64,000 nucleotides of DNA, from positions 1,984,001-2,048,000 of the forward strand of contig NZ_JACHMY010000001.1 in the NCBI RefSeq assembly GCF_014205135.1, in the 5' to 3' direction. Shown here one piece after another: positions 42,294-51,219 of this stretch. This DNA is from Kribbella italica. GTDB lineage: Bacteria > Actinomycetota > Actinomycetes > Propionibacteriales > Kribbellaceae. The notes under the pieces are model-generated. The model was not told the origin of the DNA. It was given only the letters and a program-made list of their open reading frames with translations, and ran no database searches. The translations under genes were made by a program, and so were the position numbers. The number at the start of each line of letters is the position of its first letter. Within the stretch, counting starts at the first letter, position 1.

Positions 42294-44186
42294 ATGCGAA
42301 GGGGACTCTGGACCGCTGTGGTCACGCTGCTCACCGGGCTTGTTCTGGCCGGGTGGGCGTTGCCGGCCGATGCCCGACCGAACGACCTCGGTGACGTCGT
42401 CAACCGGATGCAGATCGACTACACGGTCGAACGCGACGGTGTGCTGCACGTCAAGGAGACGATCGACTACAGCTTCGGCAGTTCGGGGCGGCACGGGATC
42501 TACCGCAACCTCGTCACCCGTGAGCCGTGGGTCGACGACGACTCCAAGGACCAGGAGTACCAGGTCTCCAACATCAAGGTCAGCAGTCCCAGCCAAGCGC
42601 CGGACGAGTTCGAGACGACGACCGAGAAGAGCCGGACCCAGCGCGACCAGTCGATCCAGATCAAGATCGGCTCGGCCGACAAGACGGTCGCGGGCCGCCA
42701 GGCGACGTACGTCATCGAGTACGACGTCCGCGGCGCGCTGCGGCACTTCGACGACCACAGCGAGCTCTACTGGGACACGACCGGCACCGGCTGGGACGCG
42801 ACCTTCCGGCAGATCGCCGTCAGCGTCGAGGTGCCCGAGGGCGTCCAGCGGGTCGACTGCTTCGTCGGCGTCCAGGGCAGTGAGCAGTCCTGCGGCGGCA
42901 AGTCGGTGGCCGGCGGCAAGGGGATCTTCACCGCCTCCGGTCTGGATCGCGACGAAGGCCTGACGATCGTCGCCGGCATCAAGCCCGGCGTCGTCGCCAA
43001 CGACACCCCGATCGTCGTCGACCCGCCCGCCTGGCTCGAGCGCAACGGCATCAACGTCCCCGGCCTCGTCACCGCCGGACTCGTCACGCTGGCCGGCCTG
43101 GCCGCGGCGATCCTCTACGGGAAACGCGGAAACCGCGATCTCCGGTACGCCGGAATGCCGCCCGGCGCGTTCCCGCCCAACGGCGCGACCGTTGCCGTGG
43201 TCAAGGACACGCTGACCACCGACCAGATCCCGGTCGCGTTCTCCCCGCCGCCGATCCCGGTCGGCGAGGGCGGTCTGCTGATCGACGCGAAGGCCAACAC
43301 GACCGAGACCGCCGCGACCCTGATCGACCTCGCGGTGCGCGGCGCCGTACGGATCGACAACACCGGCGAGAAGCAGAAGGCCGTCCTGCTCAACCCGGCG
43401 CTGGCCACCGCGCCGCACGAGCAGGTCCTGGTGCAGAACTTGTTCCCCGGTCTGGTGCCCGGCACCACGCTCACGCTCGGACGCCGCCCGACCGGCGACA
43501 ACTCGATGCGGCAGGCGCACGACGGGATGATCGACGCGCTGCGCCAGCAGGTGAAGGCCCGCGACTGGTACACCCGGATGCCGTGGGCGGCCCGCGGCAA
43601 GCAACTGTCCGGCGTCTTCCCGTGCGCGTGCATCGCGATGATCGGGATCTGGGTCTTCGGCGCGGGAGTGATCGGTACGGCGGTCGGCGCCGCCACCGGC
43701 GGTCTGGGCCGCGCGGTCGTGATCGGCCTGCCGGTGCTCGCGGTGATCGTTGCCATCGGCACCGTTGTCGCGCAGCGGGCGAAGGGCCGGCGCAACGCCG
43801 CCGGCCGCGCGGTGACCGACCAGCTGATCGGCTTCCGGCTGTACCTGTCCACGGCCGAGGCGGAGCAACTCCGCTTCGAGGAGGGCGAGGACATCTTCAG
43901 CAAGTACCTGCCCTGGGCGATCGCGTTCGACCTGGCCGACCGGTGGCAGCGGGTCTGCGCGCAGCTGGTCGCGGCGGGACGCATCCCGGCCGACCCGTAC
44001 TGGTACAGCGGGCCGTCGTACTACACCTCAGGATTCGCGGCCGGCAGCATCAGCCAGACCGTCTCGCACACCTTCGACCCGCCGCCGGCCCCTGCGGGCA
44101 GCGGTGGTGGTGGCGGTAGCTCCTCCGGCTTCAGCGGAGGGTCCTCCGGTGGCGGCGGAGGCGGTGGAGGCGGCGGTTCCTGGTAA
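42294..44186 (+). CDS. DUF2207 secreted-face membrane protein
   Basis: 630 residues. Signal peptide (LWTAVVTLLTGLVLAGWALP), an extracellular N-terminal domain with YTVERDGVLHVKETIDYSFG and RHGIYRNLVTREPW typical of DUF2207, a helix near 265-285, a cytoplasmic middle, two more helices around 445-490, and a tail of Gly/Ser ending GGGGGSW. Family members occur singly in actinobacteria and bacilli; function unknown, possibly cell-envelope. TACTGT six bases before the ATG suggests a leaderless transcript. Confidence 0.88.
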   Translation: MRRGLWTAVVTLLTGLVLAGWALPADARPNDLGDVVNRMQIDYTVERDGVLHVKETIDYSFGSSGRHGIYRNLVTREPWVDDDSKDQEYQVSNIKVSSPSQAPDEFETTTEKSRTQRDQSIQIKIGSADKTVAGRQATYVIEYDVRGALRHFDDHSELYWDTTGTGWDATFRQIAVSVEVPEGVQRVDCFVGVQGSEQSCGGKSVAGGKGIFTASGLDRDEGLTIVAGIKPGVVANDTPIVVDPPAWLERNGINVPGLVTAGLVTLAGLAAAILYGKRGNRDLRYAGMPPGAFPPNGATVAVVKDTLTTDQIPVAFSPPPIPVGEGGLLIDAKANTTETAATLIDLAVRGAVRIDNTGEKQKAVLLNPALATAPHEQVLVQNLFPGLVPGTTLTLGRRPTGDNSMRQAHDGMIDALRQQVKARDWYTRMPWAARGKQLSGVFPCACIAMIGIWVFGAGVIGTAVGAATGGLGRAVVIGLPVLAVIVAIGTVVAQRAKGRRNAAGRAVTDQLIGFRLYLSTAEAEQLRFEEGEDIFSKYLPWAIAFDLADRWQRVCAQLVAAGRIPADPYWYSGPSYYTSGFAAGSISQTVSHTFDPPPAPAGSGGGGGSSSGFSGGSSGGGGGGGGGGSW

Positions 44187-44200
44187 CCGCGCGGGGGAGC

Positions 44201-44226
44201 GGGCCGCCGTACCAGTACGGAGGCCC
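44201..44226. terminator. Hairpin between convergent DUF2207 and ferritin genes
   Basis: GGGCC-CCGTAC pairs with GTACGG-GGCCC around a two-base loop with one internal mismatch. No T-tract, so a Rho-independent role is uncertain. Confidence 0.4.
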
Positions 44227-44251
44227 CGAAACTCCCGGGTGGAACAGTCCG

Positions 44252-44779
44252 TCAGACCTTGCCGCCGGCCACGGCCGGAGCGGTCGGGTCGGCACCCGCG
44301 TCACCGACGGTCTCGCGGGCCAGGTAGTCCTCGAGGTGGAACAGGTTGTCGCCGGCCCGCTTCGCGACGTTGACCAGCGTCGTCATTGCGGCGACCTCCT
44401 CGACCTGCTCCTTGAGGAACCACTGCATGAACTGCTCGCCGAGGTAGTCGCCGTCGTCGCGGGCGGTCCGGGCCAGGGTCTCGATCTGCTTGGTGACCGT
44501 GATCTCCTGCTGCAGCGCGAGCTCCAGCGGGTCGAGCGCGGCCTTGAAGTCGTTGACGATCTCGCCGACTCCGGGGATCTGCGGGCGGATGTCGAGATCC
44601 AGCAGGTACTTGACCATCATCATCGCGTGGTTGCGCTCTTCGAGAGACTGCTTGTAGAAGTGCGCGGCCAGTTGCGGGAGGTCCTGGTCGTCGTACCAGA
44701 CAGCCACCGCGGTGTACTGCTGTGACGCCGTGAATTCGTTGCGGATCTGTTCCTGCAGGAGTTTCGCGTACGTGCTCAT
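44252..44779 (-). CDS. Ferritin-like iron storage protein (non-heme)
   Basis: 175 residues. Four-helix bundle: YAKLLQEQIRNEFTASQQYT (Glu of site A), LEERNHAMMMVKYLLDL (ExxH), ALQQEITVTKQIETLARTAR and FLKEQVEEVAAMTTLVNVAK. These are the diiron ligands of bacterial ferritin (BfrB/FtnA type). Oxidises and stores iron. ATG at 44779 chosen; the in-frame extension to 44815 lacks a ribosome site. No iron-regulator site seen upstream. Confidence 0.93.
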   Translation of the reverse strand: MSTYAKLLQEQIRNEFTASQQYTAVAVWYDDQDLPQLAAHFYKQSLEERNHAMMMVKYLLDLDIRPQIPGVGEIVNDFKAALDPLELALQQEITVTKQIETLARTARDDGDYLGEQFMQWFLKEQVEEVAAMTTLVNVAKRAGDNLFHLEDYLARETVGDAGADPTAPAVAGGKV

Positions 44780-44842
44780 GTCCACCAAGGTAATGGTGTT
44801 CGGGCGATTTCTCACCGTTGGCGAGGCTGTCCTAACGGCGTG

Positions 44843-45256
44843 TCAGATCCCGTCGGCGACGTGCGACCGGATCGCGGGAAGGTTGCCCAGCGGGGCGAAG
44901 TAGCCGCTGGTCCCGTGGTCGAAGGTGATCGCCGCGATGCCCTGCTGCAGCCAGACCGGCGCCTGGGCCACGGCGTCGGTGGGGGTGAGGGCGAGGACCT
45001 CGACCTCGTCGCCGGCCGCGGCCAGGCCGTTCGCGACCGCGAAGCCACGGGCCCGTTCGGCGGTGGTGAAGGCCATCAGGAACGGCTGGTCGTTGTTGAC
45101 ACCGACGAACGGCTGCGGGTTGTCCGGTTCGCCGCGCTGGACGAACCACCAGCGCTCGAGGGAGAACGTTGCTGACCACAACTTCTCCTGGTTGGCGGTA
45201 CTCGGGTCGGCGCCGACGGCTTCGGCGAGGACGTCGGTGGGGGATGGTTCAGGCAT
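44843..45256 (-). CDS. SseB-like hypothetical protein
   Basis: 137 residues. Moderately conserved: SLERWWFVQRGEPDNPQPFV, FLMAFTTAERARGFAVANGL and GIAAITFDHGTSGYFAPLG. The pattern of a short acidic, alpha/beta protein with a C-terminal SseB-like half is common in actinobacteria and lacks a known activity. Lies 17 bases before DUF2264's 3' end on the same strand, though that gene reads toward it. Confidence 0.65.
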   Translation of the reverse strand: MPEPSPTDVLAEAVGADPSTANQEKLWSATFSLERWWFVQRGEPDNPQPFVGVNNDQPFLMAFTTAERARGFAVANGLAAAGDEVEVLALTPTDAVAQAPVWLQQGIAAITFDHGTSGYFAPLGNLPAIRSHVADGI

Positions 45257-45273
45257 CCCCCGACCGTACGTCG

Positions 45274-47421
45274 TCAGCGGTTCCCGAGCACGACGATTTC
45301 GGTGCCGCCGCCGGGGAGTGTGATGGTGATCTCGCGGCCGTCCACCTGAACGTCGATGCCTTCGGCAAGCGCTTGCGGGGCCAGCTCGTCACGGGTCAGC
45401 AACACAGCGTGAACCAGCACTGCCGGCTCGCCGGTGTGAGGCGCGGTCAGGTAAGGCGTGGCCGAGTGCGGCCCGAAAGCGTTCACCCCGAGCCCGCGGT
45501 GAACGCCGGCTGATGTGTAGCCGTGGAGACCGACGACCGAGGACTGGAGGCCTTCCGCTGTTCTTGCGGAAGCCCATACGGCTGGCGCTGAGGAGGCCGA
45601 CATGCCGGCGGACACGTCGCCTGTGGCTGAGGCAGCAGCGCCGGCAGAGGTGCTGGGAGAGCCCGAGTTGCTACCCGCTGCGGGGGACGGGCCGGTGGTT
45701 CCACCCGCTTCGGCGGAGCCGGATGTCGGCCCGGTGGCTGCACCTGCTTCGGGGAAGCCGGATGTCGAGCCGGTGGTTCCACCCGCTCTGGAGGAGCCGA
45801 GCGTCGGGCCGGCGGCACCCGCTGCGGCGGAGCCGGCGGTTGCTGCGGGCAACGTGTTTGCGGCTACTGCGTAGCCGCCGCTGCGGACCAGGGATGCTGG
45901 TGGTCCTTCGACCAGGGAGGCTCGGATTTCCAGGCTGCCGTGGACGATGGACGTGGTTTCGATGGGCCAGGGGCCCTCGGAGCCCAGCCAGGCCTTGTGC
46001 CATGAGGACGCCGTACGGGCTCCTACGCCTAGGCGGCGGATTCGGCCTCGGGTGCTGGTGCGGCCCTGTTGGTCGACCAGGGAGACCAGGTTGTCGATGC
46101 GTGGGGTGTTGTCGGCGAGTTCGGGGCCGGCGTGGTTGGCGTAGGCGAGACGGTCGTAGTGCGAGTCGACCGGCGGTTCGACGCCCTCGGGCTCGGCGAG
46201 TGGCGCGTGGTCGGCGCCGTGGTTGATCAGGCGGACGAGTTGGTCGTGCCGGCTGTTGTGGACGATCCATCCAGGTGCCGGCATCGAGCGGATCTGGTCC
46301 TCGTCGTCCAGCGGGATCGACTCCTCCGGCGCGGACCACACCGGATGCTCCGGCGGCAGCAGCAACCCGACGAAACCCTTCGAAGCCCAGTACGGCGAGC
46401 CAGGACCGGAGTACTGCTGCGTCGTCGGCAGGAACGTGTCGTACCAACCCAGCGTCAGCAGCCCGCGCTCGTCCGGCACCCCGTGCTGCACGAAGTGCCG
46501 CGCGATCCCCGAGCACAGCCGCCGCGTCTGACCGGGCGAGAGCGGCGTCGAGTCCATCAACGCACCCATCCAGTACGGCGCCGCCGCGGCCATCCGATAC
46601 GTCAGCGACCGCCCCTGATAAACCGGCGCCCCGTCGTTCCCGACCAGATGCACAGCGTCCTCAAGGAACAGCCCCAGCCGCTCCCGGTAGACCTTCAGCC
46701 GGTCGTCGTACACAGCACCCGGCGTCGCCGCCGCCATCCGCGTCCACAGCGCCGGGTACAGGTGCATCGCCCAGCCGATGTAGTTGTCGAAGTTCTGCCC
46801 GTCGCCGTCGGAGTACCAGCCGTCGCCGACGTACCAGTCCTCGATCCGGTCCAGTCCGCCGTCGATGTCGTCCTGCGAGTACGGCGCACCGACCGACGCC
46901 AGGAACTGCTCGCTGACCACCTGGAACAGCCGCCAGTTGTTGTCGTGCGTCGTCGACCCGATGAACCCACCGAGCCACTCCGCGACATGTTCCTGCGCCC
47001 GCGGGTCGAGCCGGTCCCAGATCCACTCGCGCGACTCGTGCAGCGCGACGGCGATCGCGGCCGCCTCGACCATCTGCTGCGAGCGCGGGGTCAGCCGCAG
47101 CCAGGACTCCGGGTGGTCCGGGTTCGCGCCGTTGGCGACTCCTCGCGCGTACCGCTCGATCAGCTGCTCGCATCCCTCACCGCGTACGCCCCCGATCCGG
47201 AACGCGGCGAGCATGAACGACCGGGCGAACCCCTCCAGCGCGTCGGACGCCGTACCGGATCGGCTCGGGCGGCCCGGCAGCTCGACCAGCGCCGAGCCGG
47301 GGGAGAAGTACGGGTCGAGCGAGTCGAGCAGGTGGTCGGCCAGTGCCTCCCAGTGACCGCGGACCCAGCCGGTCTGGCGAGACAGGACACGATCGGTGGC
47401 GGGGAGGATCAGGCGACTCAT
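45274..47421 (-). CDS. DUF2264 (carbohydrate-related) protein with low-complexity insertion
   Basis: 715 residues. The N-terminal ~370 residues are an alpha/alpha-barrel as in DUF2264 (SFMLAAFRIGGVRGEGCEQL, NWRLFQVVSEQFLASVGAPY, YNFDNYIGW-like GQNFDNYIGWAMHLYP, YWMGALMDSTPLSPGQ). C-terminal beta domain is split by ~70 residues of Gly/Ser/Thr/Ala repeats (13-residue units). DUF2264 proteins occur with polysaccharide degradation genes; enzymatic role not established. Its ATG overlaps the stop of the dehydrogenase (ATGA) as operon gene 2. Confidence 0.82.
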   Translation of the reverse strand: MSRLILPATDRVLSRQTGWVRGHWEALADHLLDSLDPYFSPGSALVELPGRPSRSGTASDALEGFARSFMLAAFRIGGVRGEGCEQLIERYARGVANGANPDHPESWLRLTPRSQQMVEAAAIAVALHESREWIWDRLDPRAQEHVAEWLGGFIGSTTHDNNWRLFQVVSEQFLASVGAPYSQDDIDGGLDRIEDWYVGDGWYSDGDGQNFDNYIGWAMHLYPALWTRMAAATPGAVYDDRLKVYRERLGLFLEDAVHLVGNDGAPVYQGRSLTYRMAAAAPYWMGALMDSTPLSPGQTRRLCSGIARHFVQHGVPDERGLLTLGWYDTFLPTTQQYSGPGSPYWASKGFVGLLLPPEHPVWSAPEESIPLDDEDQIRSMPAPGWIVHNSRHDQLVRLINHGADHAPLAEPEGVEPPVDSHYDRLAYANHAGPELADNTPRIDNLVSLVDQQGRTSTRGRIRRLGVGARTASSWHKAWLGSEGPWPIETTSIVHGSLEIRASLVEGPPASLVRSGGYAVAANTLPAATAGSAAAGAAGPTLGSSRAGGTTGSTSGFPEAGAATGPTSGSAEAGGTTGPSPAAGSNSGSPSTSAGAAASATGDVSAGMSASSAPAVWASARTAEGLQSSVVGLHGYTSAGVHRGLGVNAFGPHSATPYLTAPHTGEPAVLVHAVLLTRDELAPQALAEGIDVQVDGREITITLPGGGTEIVVLGNR
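45691..45807 (+). repeat. 39-bp tandem repeat inside DUF2264 gene
   Basis: Three units of 39 bases at 45691, 45730 and 45769 plus a partial one. On the coding strand they give 13-residue units such as GPTSGSAEAGGTT and GSTSGFPEAGAAT. In-frame expansion within the C-terminal domain. Confidence 0.85.
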
Positions 47422-48536
47422 GCAAGCCTTCCTAGTTCGCTGGGACTGATGGCGTGCTGCAGCGGCCGGCCGGCGGCCAGGCGTTCGACTTCGCCGACGG
47501 CGAGCTCGCCCAGGCGGGCGACCTCGTTGCCGACGGCGCCGGCCAGGTGCGGGGTGAGGAAGACGTTGGGCAGGTCGAGCAGCCGCGAGTCCGGCAGCAG
47601 CGGCTCGGGATCGGTCACATCCAGTACGGCGTCCAGCCGGCCGCTGACGCACTCGGCCTCGAGCGCGGCGGCGTCGACGATCCGGCCGCGGGCGGTGTTG
47701 ATCAGGACCGCGCCGTCGGGCAGCAGCCCGAGCAGCCGCGCGTCGACCAGACCGACCGTCTCGGGCAGCAGCGGCGCGTGCACACTCAGGACGTCGCTGC
47801 GCCGGAACAGATCGTCCAACGAGACCAGCTCGGCACCGAGCTCAGCGGCTTCGTCCGCCGACAGATAGGGGTCGCTGATCAGTACGTCGAGGTCGAAGGC
47901 CTTCAGCCGTTCCGCGACCATCCGGCCGATCCGTGACGCGCCGAGCAGACCGACGGTCGTGCCGTAGTTGCCCGGGATGTTGCTCGGGTCGGGCCGGTGC
48001 TTGCTCCGCTTGTACTCCTCGCCGAGCCGGAACGCGCGCTTCCCGCTGAGCACGATCGTTGCGACGGTGAACTCCGCGACCGGCAGCGCGTTGGCGACGA
48101 CGGCGGAGGTGACCTGGATCCCGCGGTCGAAGGCGACCGGCGTGACGAAGTGCTTCACCGAGCCTGCCGCGTGCACGATCGCGCGCAGCCGGGGTGCGGC
48201 GTCGAGCACCTCCGGGGTGATCTGCGGGCAGCCCCAGCCGGTCAGCAGGATGTCGACGTCGGCGAGCGCGGCGCGGATCGACGGCTCGTCGAGGAAGGTG
48301 CCGTCGGCGCGGATCCGCAGCACGTCGGCGACCTGGTCGAGCCGCTCGCGCACCGCCGGGACCAGCACCCGGTCGCGGCTGGACTCGTTCATCGCCAGCA
48401 GGACGACGGGCCGCGCCGGGCCGGCGGACGACGACGGGGCCTGCGGCTGCCCGACCGGCTGCCCGTCCGGCTGCCCGTCCGGTCGGCTGGACGGTGGGAC
48501 GGCGGCGGACGAGGACGGCTCGGATTCTGTGCGCAC
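47418..48536 (-). CDS. D-2-hydroxyacid dehydrogenase
   Basis: 372 residues. NAD-binding motif TVGLLGASRIGRMVAERLKA, catalytic Arg in LINTARGRIVDAAALE, Glu in VTDPEPLLPDSRLL, His in VFLTPHLAGAVGNE. Family: D-lactate/glyoxylate/hydroxypyruvate reductases. N-terminal ~40 residues before PVVLLAMNESSRD are low-complexity with GQPD/GQPV repeats (12-bp units 48443-48482). GTG start has no clear ribosome site; Met of LAMNESS is an alternative. Operon with DUF2264; LacI-type operator upstream. Confidence 0.9.
   Translation of the reverse strand: MRTESEPSSSAAVPPSSRPDGQPDGQPVGQPQAPSSSAGPARPVVLLAMNESSRDRVLVPAVRERLDQVADVLRIRADGTFLDEPSIRAALADVDILLTGWGCPQITPEVLDAAPRLRAIVHAAGSVKHFVTPVAFDRGIQVTSAVVANALPVAEFTVATIVLSGKRAFRLGEEYKRSKHRPDPSNIPGNYGTTVGLLGASRIGRMVAERLKAFDLDVLISDPYLSADEAAELGAELVSLDDLFRRSDVLSVHAPLLPETVGLVDARLLGLLPDGAVLINTARGRIVDAAALEAECVSGRLDAVLDVTDPEPLLPDSRLLDLPNVFLTPHLAGAVGNEVARLGELAVGEVERLAAGRPLQHAISPSELGRLA
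48443..48482 (+). repeat. 12-bp repeat coding Gly-Gln-Pro units
   Basis: Three near-identical units GGCTGCCCGTCC-type in tandem, coding (minus strand) DGQPDGQPVGQPQ in the dehydrogenase's N-terminal extension. Confidence 0.75.
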
Positions 48537-48548
48537 AGGAGCACGCTA

Positions 48549-48562
48549 GCAAGCGCTTTCCA
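48549..48562 (-). promoter_or_regulatory. LacI-family operator candidate
   Basis: AAGCGCTT is a perfect 8-base palindrome with flanking GC-AAGCGCTT-TCC, matching the TTGAAAGCGCTTTCAA-type operators of LacI regulators. It lies 13 bases before the dehydrogenase start, where repression is expected. Which regulator acts is unknown. Confidence 0.6.
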
Positions 48563-48708
48563 ATTCCGCAGGTCCGATCCGCGCCGGACGCGGTGAAAAA
48601 CTTCTCAACTGGTGGAATTCCTGCCCGGTGAGCGGGCGTTGTGACCAGAGAAGGCAGGATGGAGGGGCCTACCCGCCCTGTCGGCCCGCGATGAAGGAGA
48701 CGAGTTAC

Positions 48709-49626
48709 ATGCTGCGACCGGACGACCTCTACGAGATCGTCGACGAGTCGGTGGCGACCGGCCCGGCGGCGACGCCCAAGGTGCTGGTGCATTCGCTCGA
48801 CGGGTTCATGGACGCCGGCCAGGCGGGTCGCGTGACGGCCGACCACCTGCTCGACGTACTGGACAGCCGCCTGCTGGCGCGCTTCGACGTCGACCTGCTG
48901 CACGACTACCGGGCGCGTCGCCCCGAGGTGACGTTCTCCGAGGACCGCTTCATCGACTACACGCCCCCGCAGCTCAACCTGCACCTGCTGACCGACGACG
49001 CGGGGGTCGAGTTCCTGCTGCTCGAGGGCGTCGAGCCCGACAACCACTGGAACCGGTTCGCCGGTGCGGTCCGGCAGCTGATCGACAAGTACAACGTGAC
49101 CCTGACGGTCGGCGTGCACGGCATCCCGATGGGCGTGCCGCACACCCGCCCGCTCGGCCTGACCGCGCACGCGACGCGGCCCGAGCTGGTCACCCGGTCG
49201 AACATCTGGGACGGCGAGATGCGGCTGCCCGCGAGCGCCGGCACGATGCTCCAGGTCCGCCTCGGTGAGGCCGGCAAGGACGCGATGGGCTTCGCGGTCC
49301 ACGTCCCGCACTACCTGGCCGAGAACCGTTTCCCGGGCGCTGCCCTGGCTCTGGTCCACGCGATCTCCGCGGCGACCGGTCTGCTGCTGCCGAGCAAGGC
49401 GCTGCTGGACGAGGCCGCGATCACCGGCCGGATGGTCGACGAGCAGGTCGAGCAGTCCGACGACGCGTCCGCGGTGGTGAACGCGCTGGAGACCCAGTAC
49501 GACGCGGCCGCCGGCTCGATCAGCCGCGGCAGCCTACTGGCGGGGTCGACGCCGTCGGCCGACGAGCTGGGCGCCGAGGTCGAGCAGTTCCTCGCCGAAC
49601 TCAACCGCGACGACGACACCAACTGA
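48709..49626 (+). CDS. PAC2-family protein
   Basis: 305 residues. PAC2 core: LVHSLDGFMDAGQAGRVTAD, EFLLLEGVEPDNHWNRFAGA, TVGVHGIPMGVPHTRPLG, and GFAVHVPHYLAENRFPGAAL. PAC2 family is named for eukaryotic proteasome-assembly chaperones; actinobacterial members are conserved but uncharacterised. ATG at 48709 preferred: AAGGAG nine bases before it. Terminator follows directly. Confidence 0.92.
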   Translation: MLRPDDLYEIVDESVATGPAATPKVLVHSLDGFMDAGQAGRVTADHLLDVLDSRLLARFDVDLLHDYRARRPEVTFSEDRFIDYTPPQLNLHLLTDDAGVEFLLLEGVEPDNHWNRFAGAVRQLIDKYNVTLTVGVHGIPMGVPHTRPLGLTAHATRPELVTRSNIWDGEMRLPASAGTMLQVRLGEAGKDAMGFAVHVPHYLAENRFPGAALALVHAISAATGLLLPSKALLDEAAITGRMVDEQVEQSDDASAVVNALETQYDAAAGSISRGSLLAGSTPSADELGAEVEQFLAELNRDDDTN

Positions 49627-49636
49627 TCAACGCAAC

Positions 49637-49668
49637 GAAAGGGCCCCGGGATCTCCCGGGGCCCTTTC
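49637..49668. terminator. Bidirectional intrinsic terminator
   Basis: GAAAGGGCCCCGGG pairs with CCCGGGGCCCTTTC around a four-base loop, followed by GTTTG. Lies between convergent PAC2 and DoxX genes. Confidence 0.88.
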
Positions 49669-49680
49669 GTTTGCCGTGGT

Positions 49681-50133
49681 TCAGACCGACAGCGTCGCCC
49701 GGTCGGCGGTCGACCGAGTGAGGATCCGGTCCACGCTGTAGCGGCCGGGTCCGACTGCCGCGAGCGTCAGCGCGGCCAGTCCGAGGACGACGACCAGCTC
49801 CCAGCCGCCTTCGGCGACGAACACGCCGTTCGACAGGTGCACGAACAGGAACGCGCCGACCATGTCGAGCGCCAGCAGCACCCCGGCGACCGAGGTCAGC
49901 AGGCCGAGGATGAGCGCCGCGCCGGCGATCAGTTCGGCGCCGGCCGCGTAGTACGCCGACAGCGTGGGCGCGGGAACGCCCATCTGCTCGAAGCCTCCTG
50001 CGGTCGCGGTCAGGCCGTTGGTACGGAACTTCTGCCAGCCGTGGGCCACGAACACGACGCCGACGCCCACCCGGGCGATCAGCAGGACGAGGTCACGGGC
50101 GTGGGTGGCGGCGCCGGAGGGGAGGCGGCTCAC
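49681..50133 (-). CDS. DoxX-family membrane protein
   Basis: 150 residues, four helices. VGVGVVFVAHGWQKFRTNGL and YYAAGAELIAGAALILGL are DoxX hallmarks. Family members help in thiosulfate/thiol oxidation or redox homeostasis at the membrane; specific role unclear. AAGGAG upstream of ATG. Divergent from TesB. Confidence 0.9.
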   Translation of the reverse strand: MSRLPSGAATHARDLVLLIARVGVGVVFVAHGWQKFRTNGLTATAGGFEQMGVPAPTLSAYYAAGAELIAGAALILGLLTSVAGVLLALDMVGAFLFVHLSNGVFVAEGGWELVVVLGLAALTLAAVGPGRYSVDRILTRSTADRATLSV

Positions 50134-50276
50134 GAGGATCTCCTTCGGGTGAAACGGATGTTTGGTTGCGCGTTCAACTGCAGCCTACGGAAGGCGACCG
50201 AAAGCTCACCGAAAACCACCGGGTGAGGGGAACCACAGATGCCGGATCGGGACCGGTGGACCTGTCAGGATGAGGC

Positions 50277-51119
50277 ATGCCCGAGTCCCTGGAGGATCTG
50301 GTCGACCTGCTCGACCTGGAGAAGATCGACGACGACCTGTTCCGCGGCCGCCAGCCGCAGACCGCCGCGCAGCGGGTGTTCGGCGGGCAGGTGCTCGGCC
50401 AGGCGCTCGGCGCGGCCACCCGCACGGTCGAGCCGGAACGGATCGTGCACTCGCTGCACGGCTACTTCCTGCGTCCGGGCGACACCGCCGTACCGATCGT
50501 GTACCGGGCCGAGCCGACCCGCGACGGCAAGACGTTCAGCAGCCGCCGGGTGGTCGCCTCGCAGAACGGGAAGCCGATCTTCTACATGTCGGCCTCGTTC
50601 CAGCGCCCCGAGCCCGGTCTCGACCACAGCGACCCGATGCCGGACGACGTGGTCCCGCCCGAGGAGGCGCCGACGCTGGCCTCGGTGCTGGAGGCGGCGA
50701 CCGGCCGCAAGGCCGAGGACTGGAACAAGGAGTGGGCCGCGCTCGACATGCGGCTGGCCGGTGTGAGTGGTCGCCAGTTCTGGATCCGGGCCGCGGGCAA
50801 GCTGTCCGACGATCCGGCGCTGCATGCCTGCGTGCTGGCCTACGCCAGCGACTTGACGTTGCTCGGGGCAAGCTTGTTGCCGCACGGGCTGGTGATCGGC
50901 GACCGGCGGATCCAGCCGGCCTCGATCGACCACGCGCTGTGGTTCCACCGGCCGTTCCGCGCCGACGAGTGGCTGCTGTTCGACCAGGCCTCGCCGTCCG
51001 CGTCCGGCGCGCGCGGGTTCGCCACCGGCCGCCTGTTCACGCAGGACGGCCGGCTGGCCGCGTCGGTCGCGCAGGAAGGGCTGATCCGCCCGGTCGGGCT
51101 CGATCTCGACGAGCAATGA
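50277..51119 (+). CDS. tesB: Acyl-CoA thioesterase II (TesB)
   Basis: 280 residues. Double hotdog: RVFGGQVLGQALGAATRTV in the first, and C-terminal PASIDHALWFHRPFRADEWL with active-site residues Asp (IDHALW), Thr/Ser in FATGRLF, Gln in LAASVAQEGLIR. Hydrolyses medium/long acyl-CoA. A short distance before the ThrRS2 leader, but separated from it by that gene's own promoter. Confidence 0.93.
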   Translation: MPESLEDLVDLLDLEKIDDDLFRGRQPQTAAQRVFGGQVLGQALGAATRTVEPERIVHSLHGYFLRPGDTAVPIVYRAEPTRDGKTFSSRRVVASQNGKPIFYMSASFQRPEPGLDHSDPMPDDVVPPEEAPTLASVLEAATGRKAEDWNKEWAALDMRLAGVSGRQFWIRAAGKLSDDPALHACVLAYASDLTLLGASLLPHGLVIGDRRIQPASIDHALWFHRPFRADEWLLFDQASPSASGARGFATGRLFTQDGRLAASVAQEGLIRPVGLDLDEQ

Positions 51120-51141
51120 CGATTGACCGGACTGCTACATT
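51113..51141 (+). promoter_or_regulatory. Promoter for ThrRS2 leader
   Basis: TACATT at 51136-51141 is a TANNNT -10 box; a start at 51149 would make the leader peptide GTG leaderless. -35 region (51113-51118) is weak. Placement directly after tesB stop supports an independent promoter. Confidence 0.5.
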
Positions 51142-51148
51142 GATTCCC

Positions 51149-51202
51149 GTGAACCAGTACGCCGTACAGACGACGACGCCGGACCCTGTCCCGGCGCGCT
51201 GA
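51149..51202 (+). CDS. Threonine leader peptide (attenuator)
   Basis: 17 codons GTG to TGA reading MNQYAVQTTTPDPVPAR, with three consecutive Thr codons (ACG ACG ACG at 51170-51178). Placed between its own -10 box and a strong terminator upstream of the second ThrRS. A hairpin CGCCGG (51177-51182)/CCGGCG (51191-51196) begins in the third Thr codon; a ribosome stalled there would cover its 5' arm, freeing CCCGG to pair with CCGGG of the terminator's 5' arm. This is the classic layout of transcription attenuation by a leader peptide. The mechanism is inferred, not shown. Confidence 0.7.
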   Translation: MNQYAVQTTTPDPVPAR

Positions 51203-51219
51203 CTCACGCAGTCTTCCGC

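Noticed and set aside
42195..43868. Long open frame antisense to the DUF2207 gene
   Set aside because: It follows from high GC third positions of the true gene; composition is Arg/Asp-rich with no domain and no ribosome site. The same holds for many other long antisense frames (for example 6841-8895, 30654-32903, 53713-56136).
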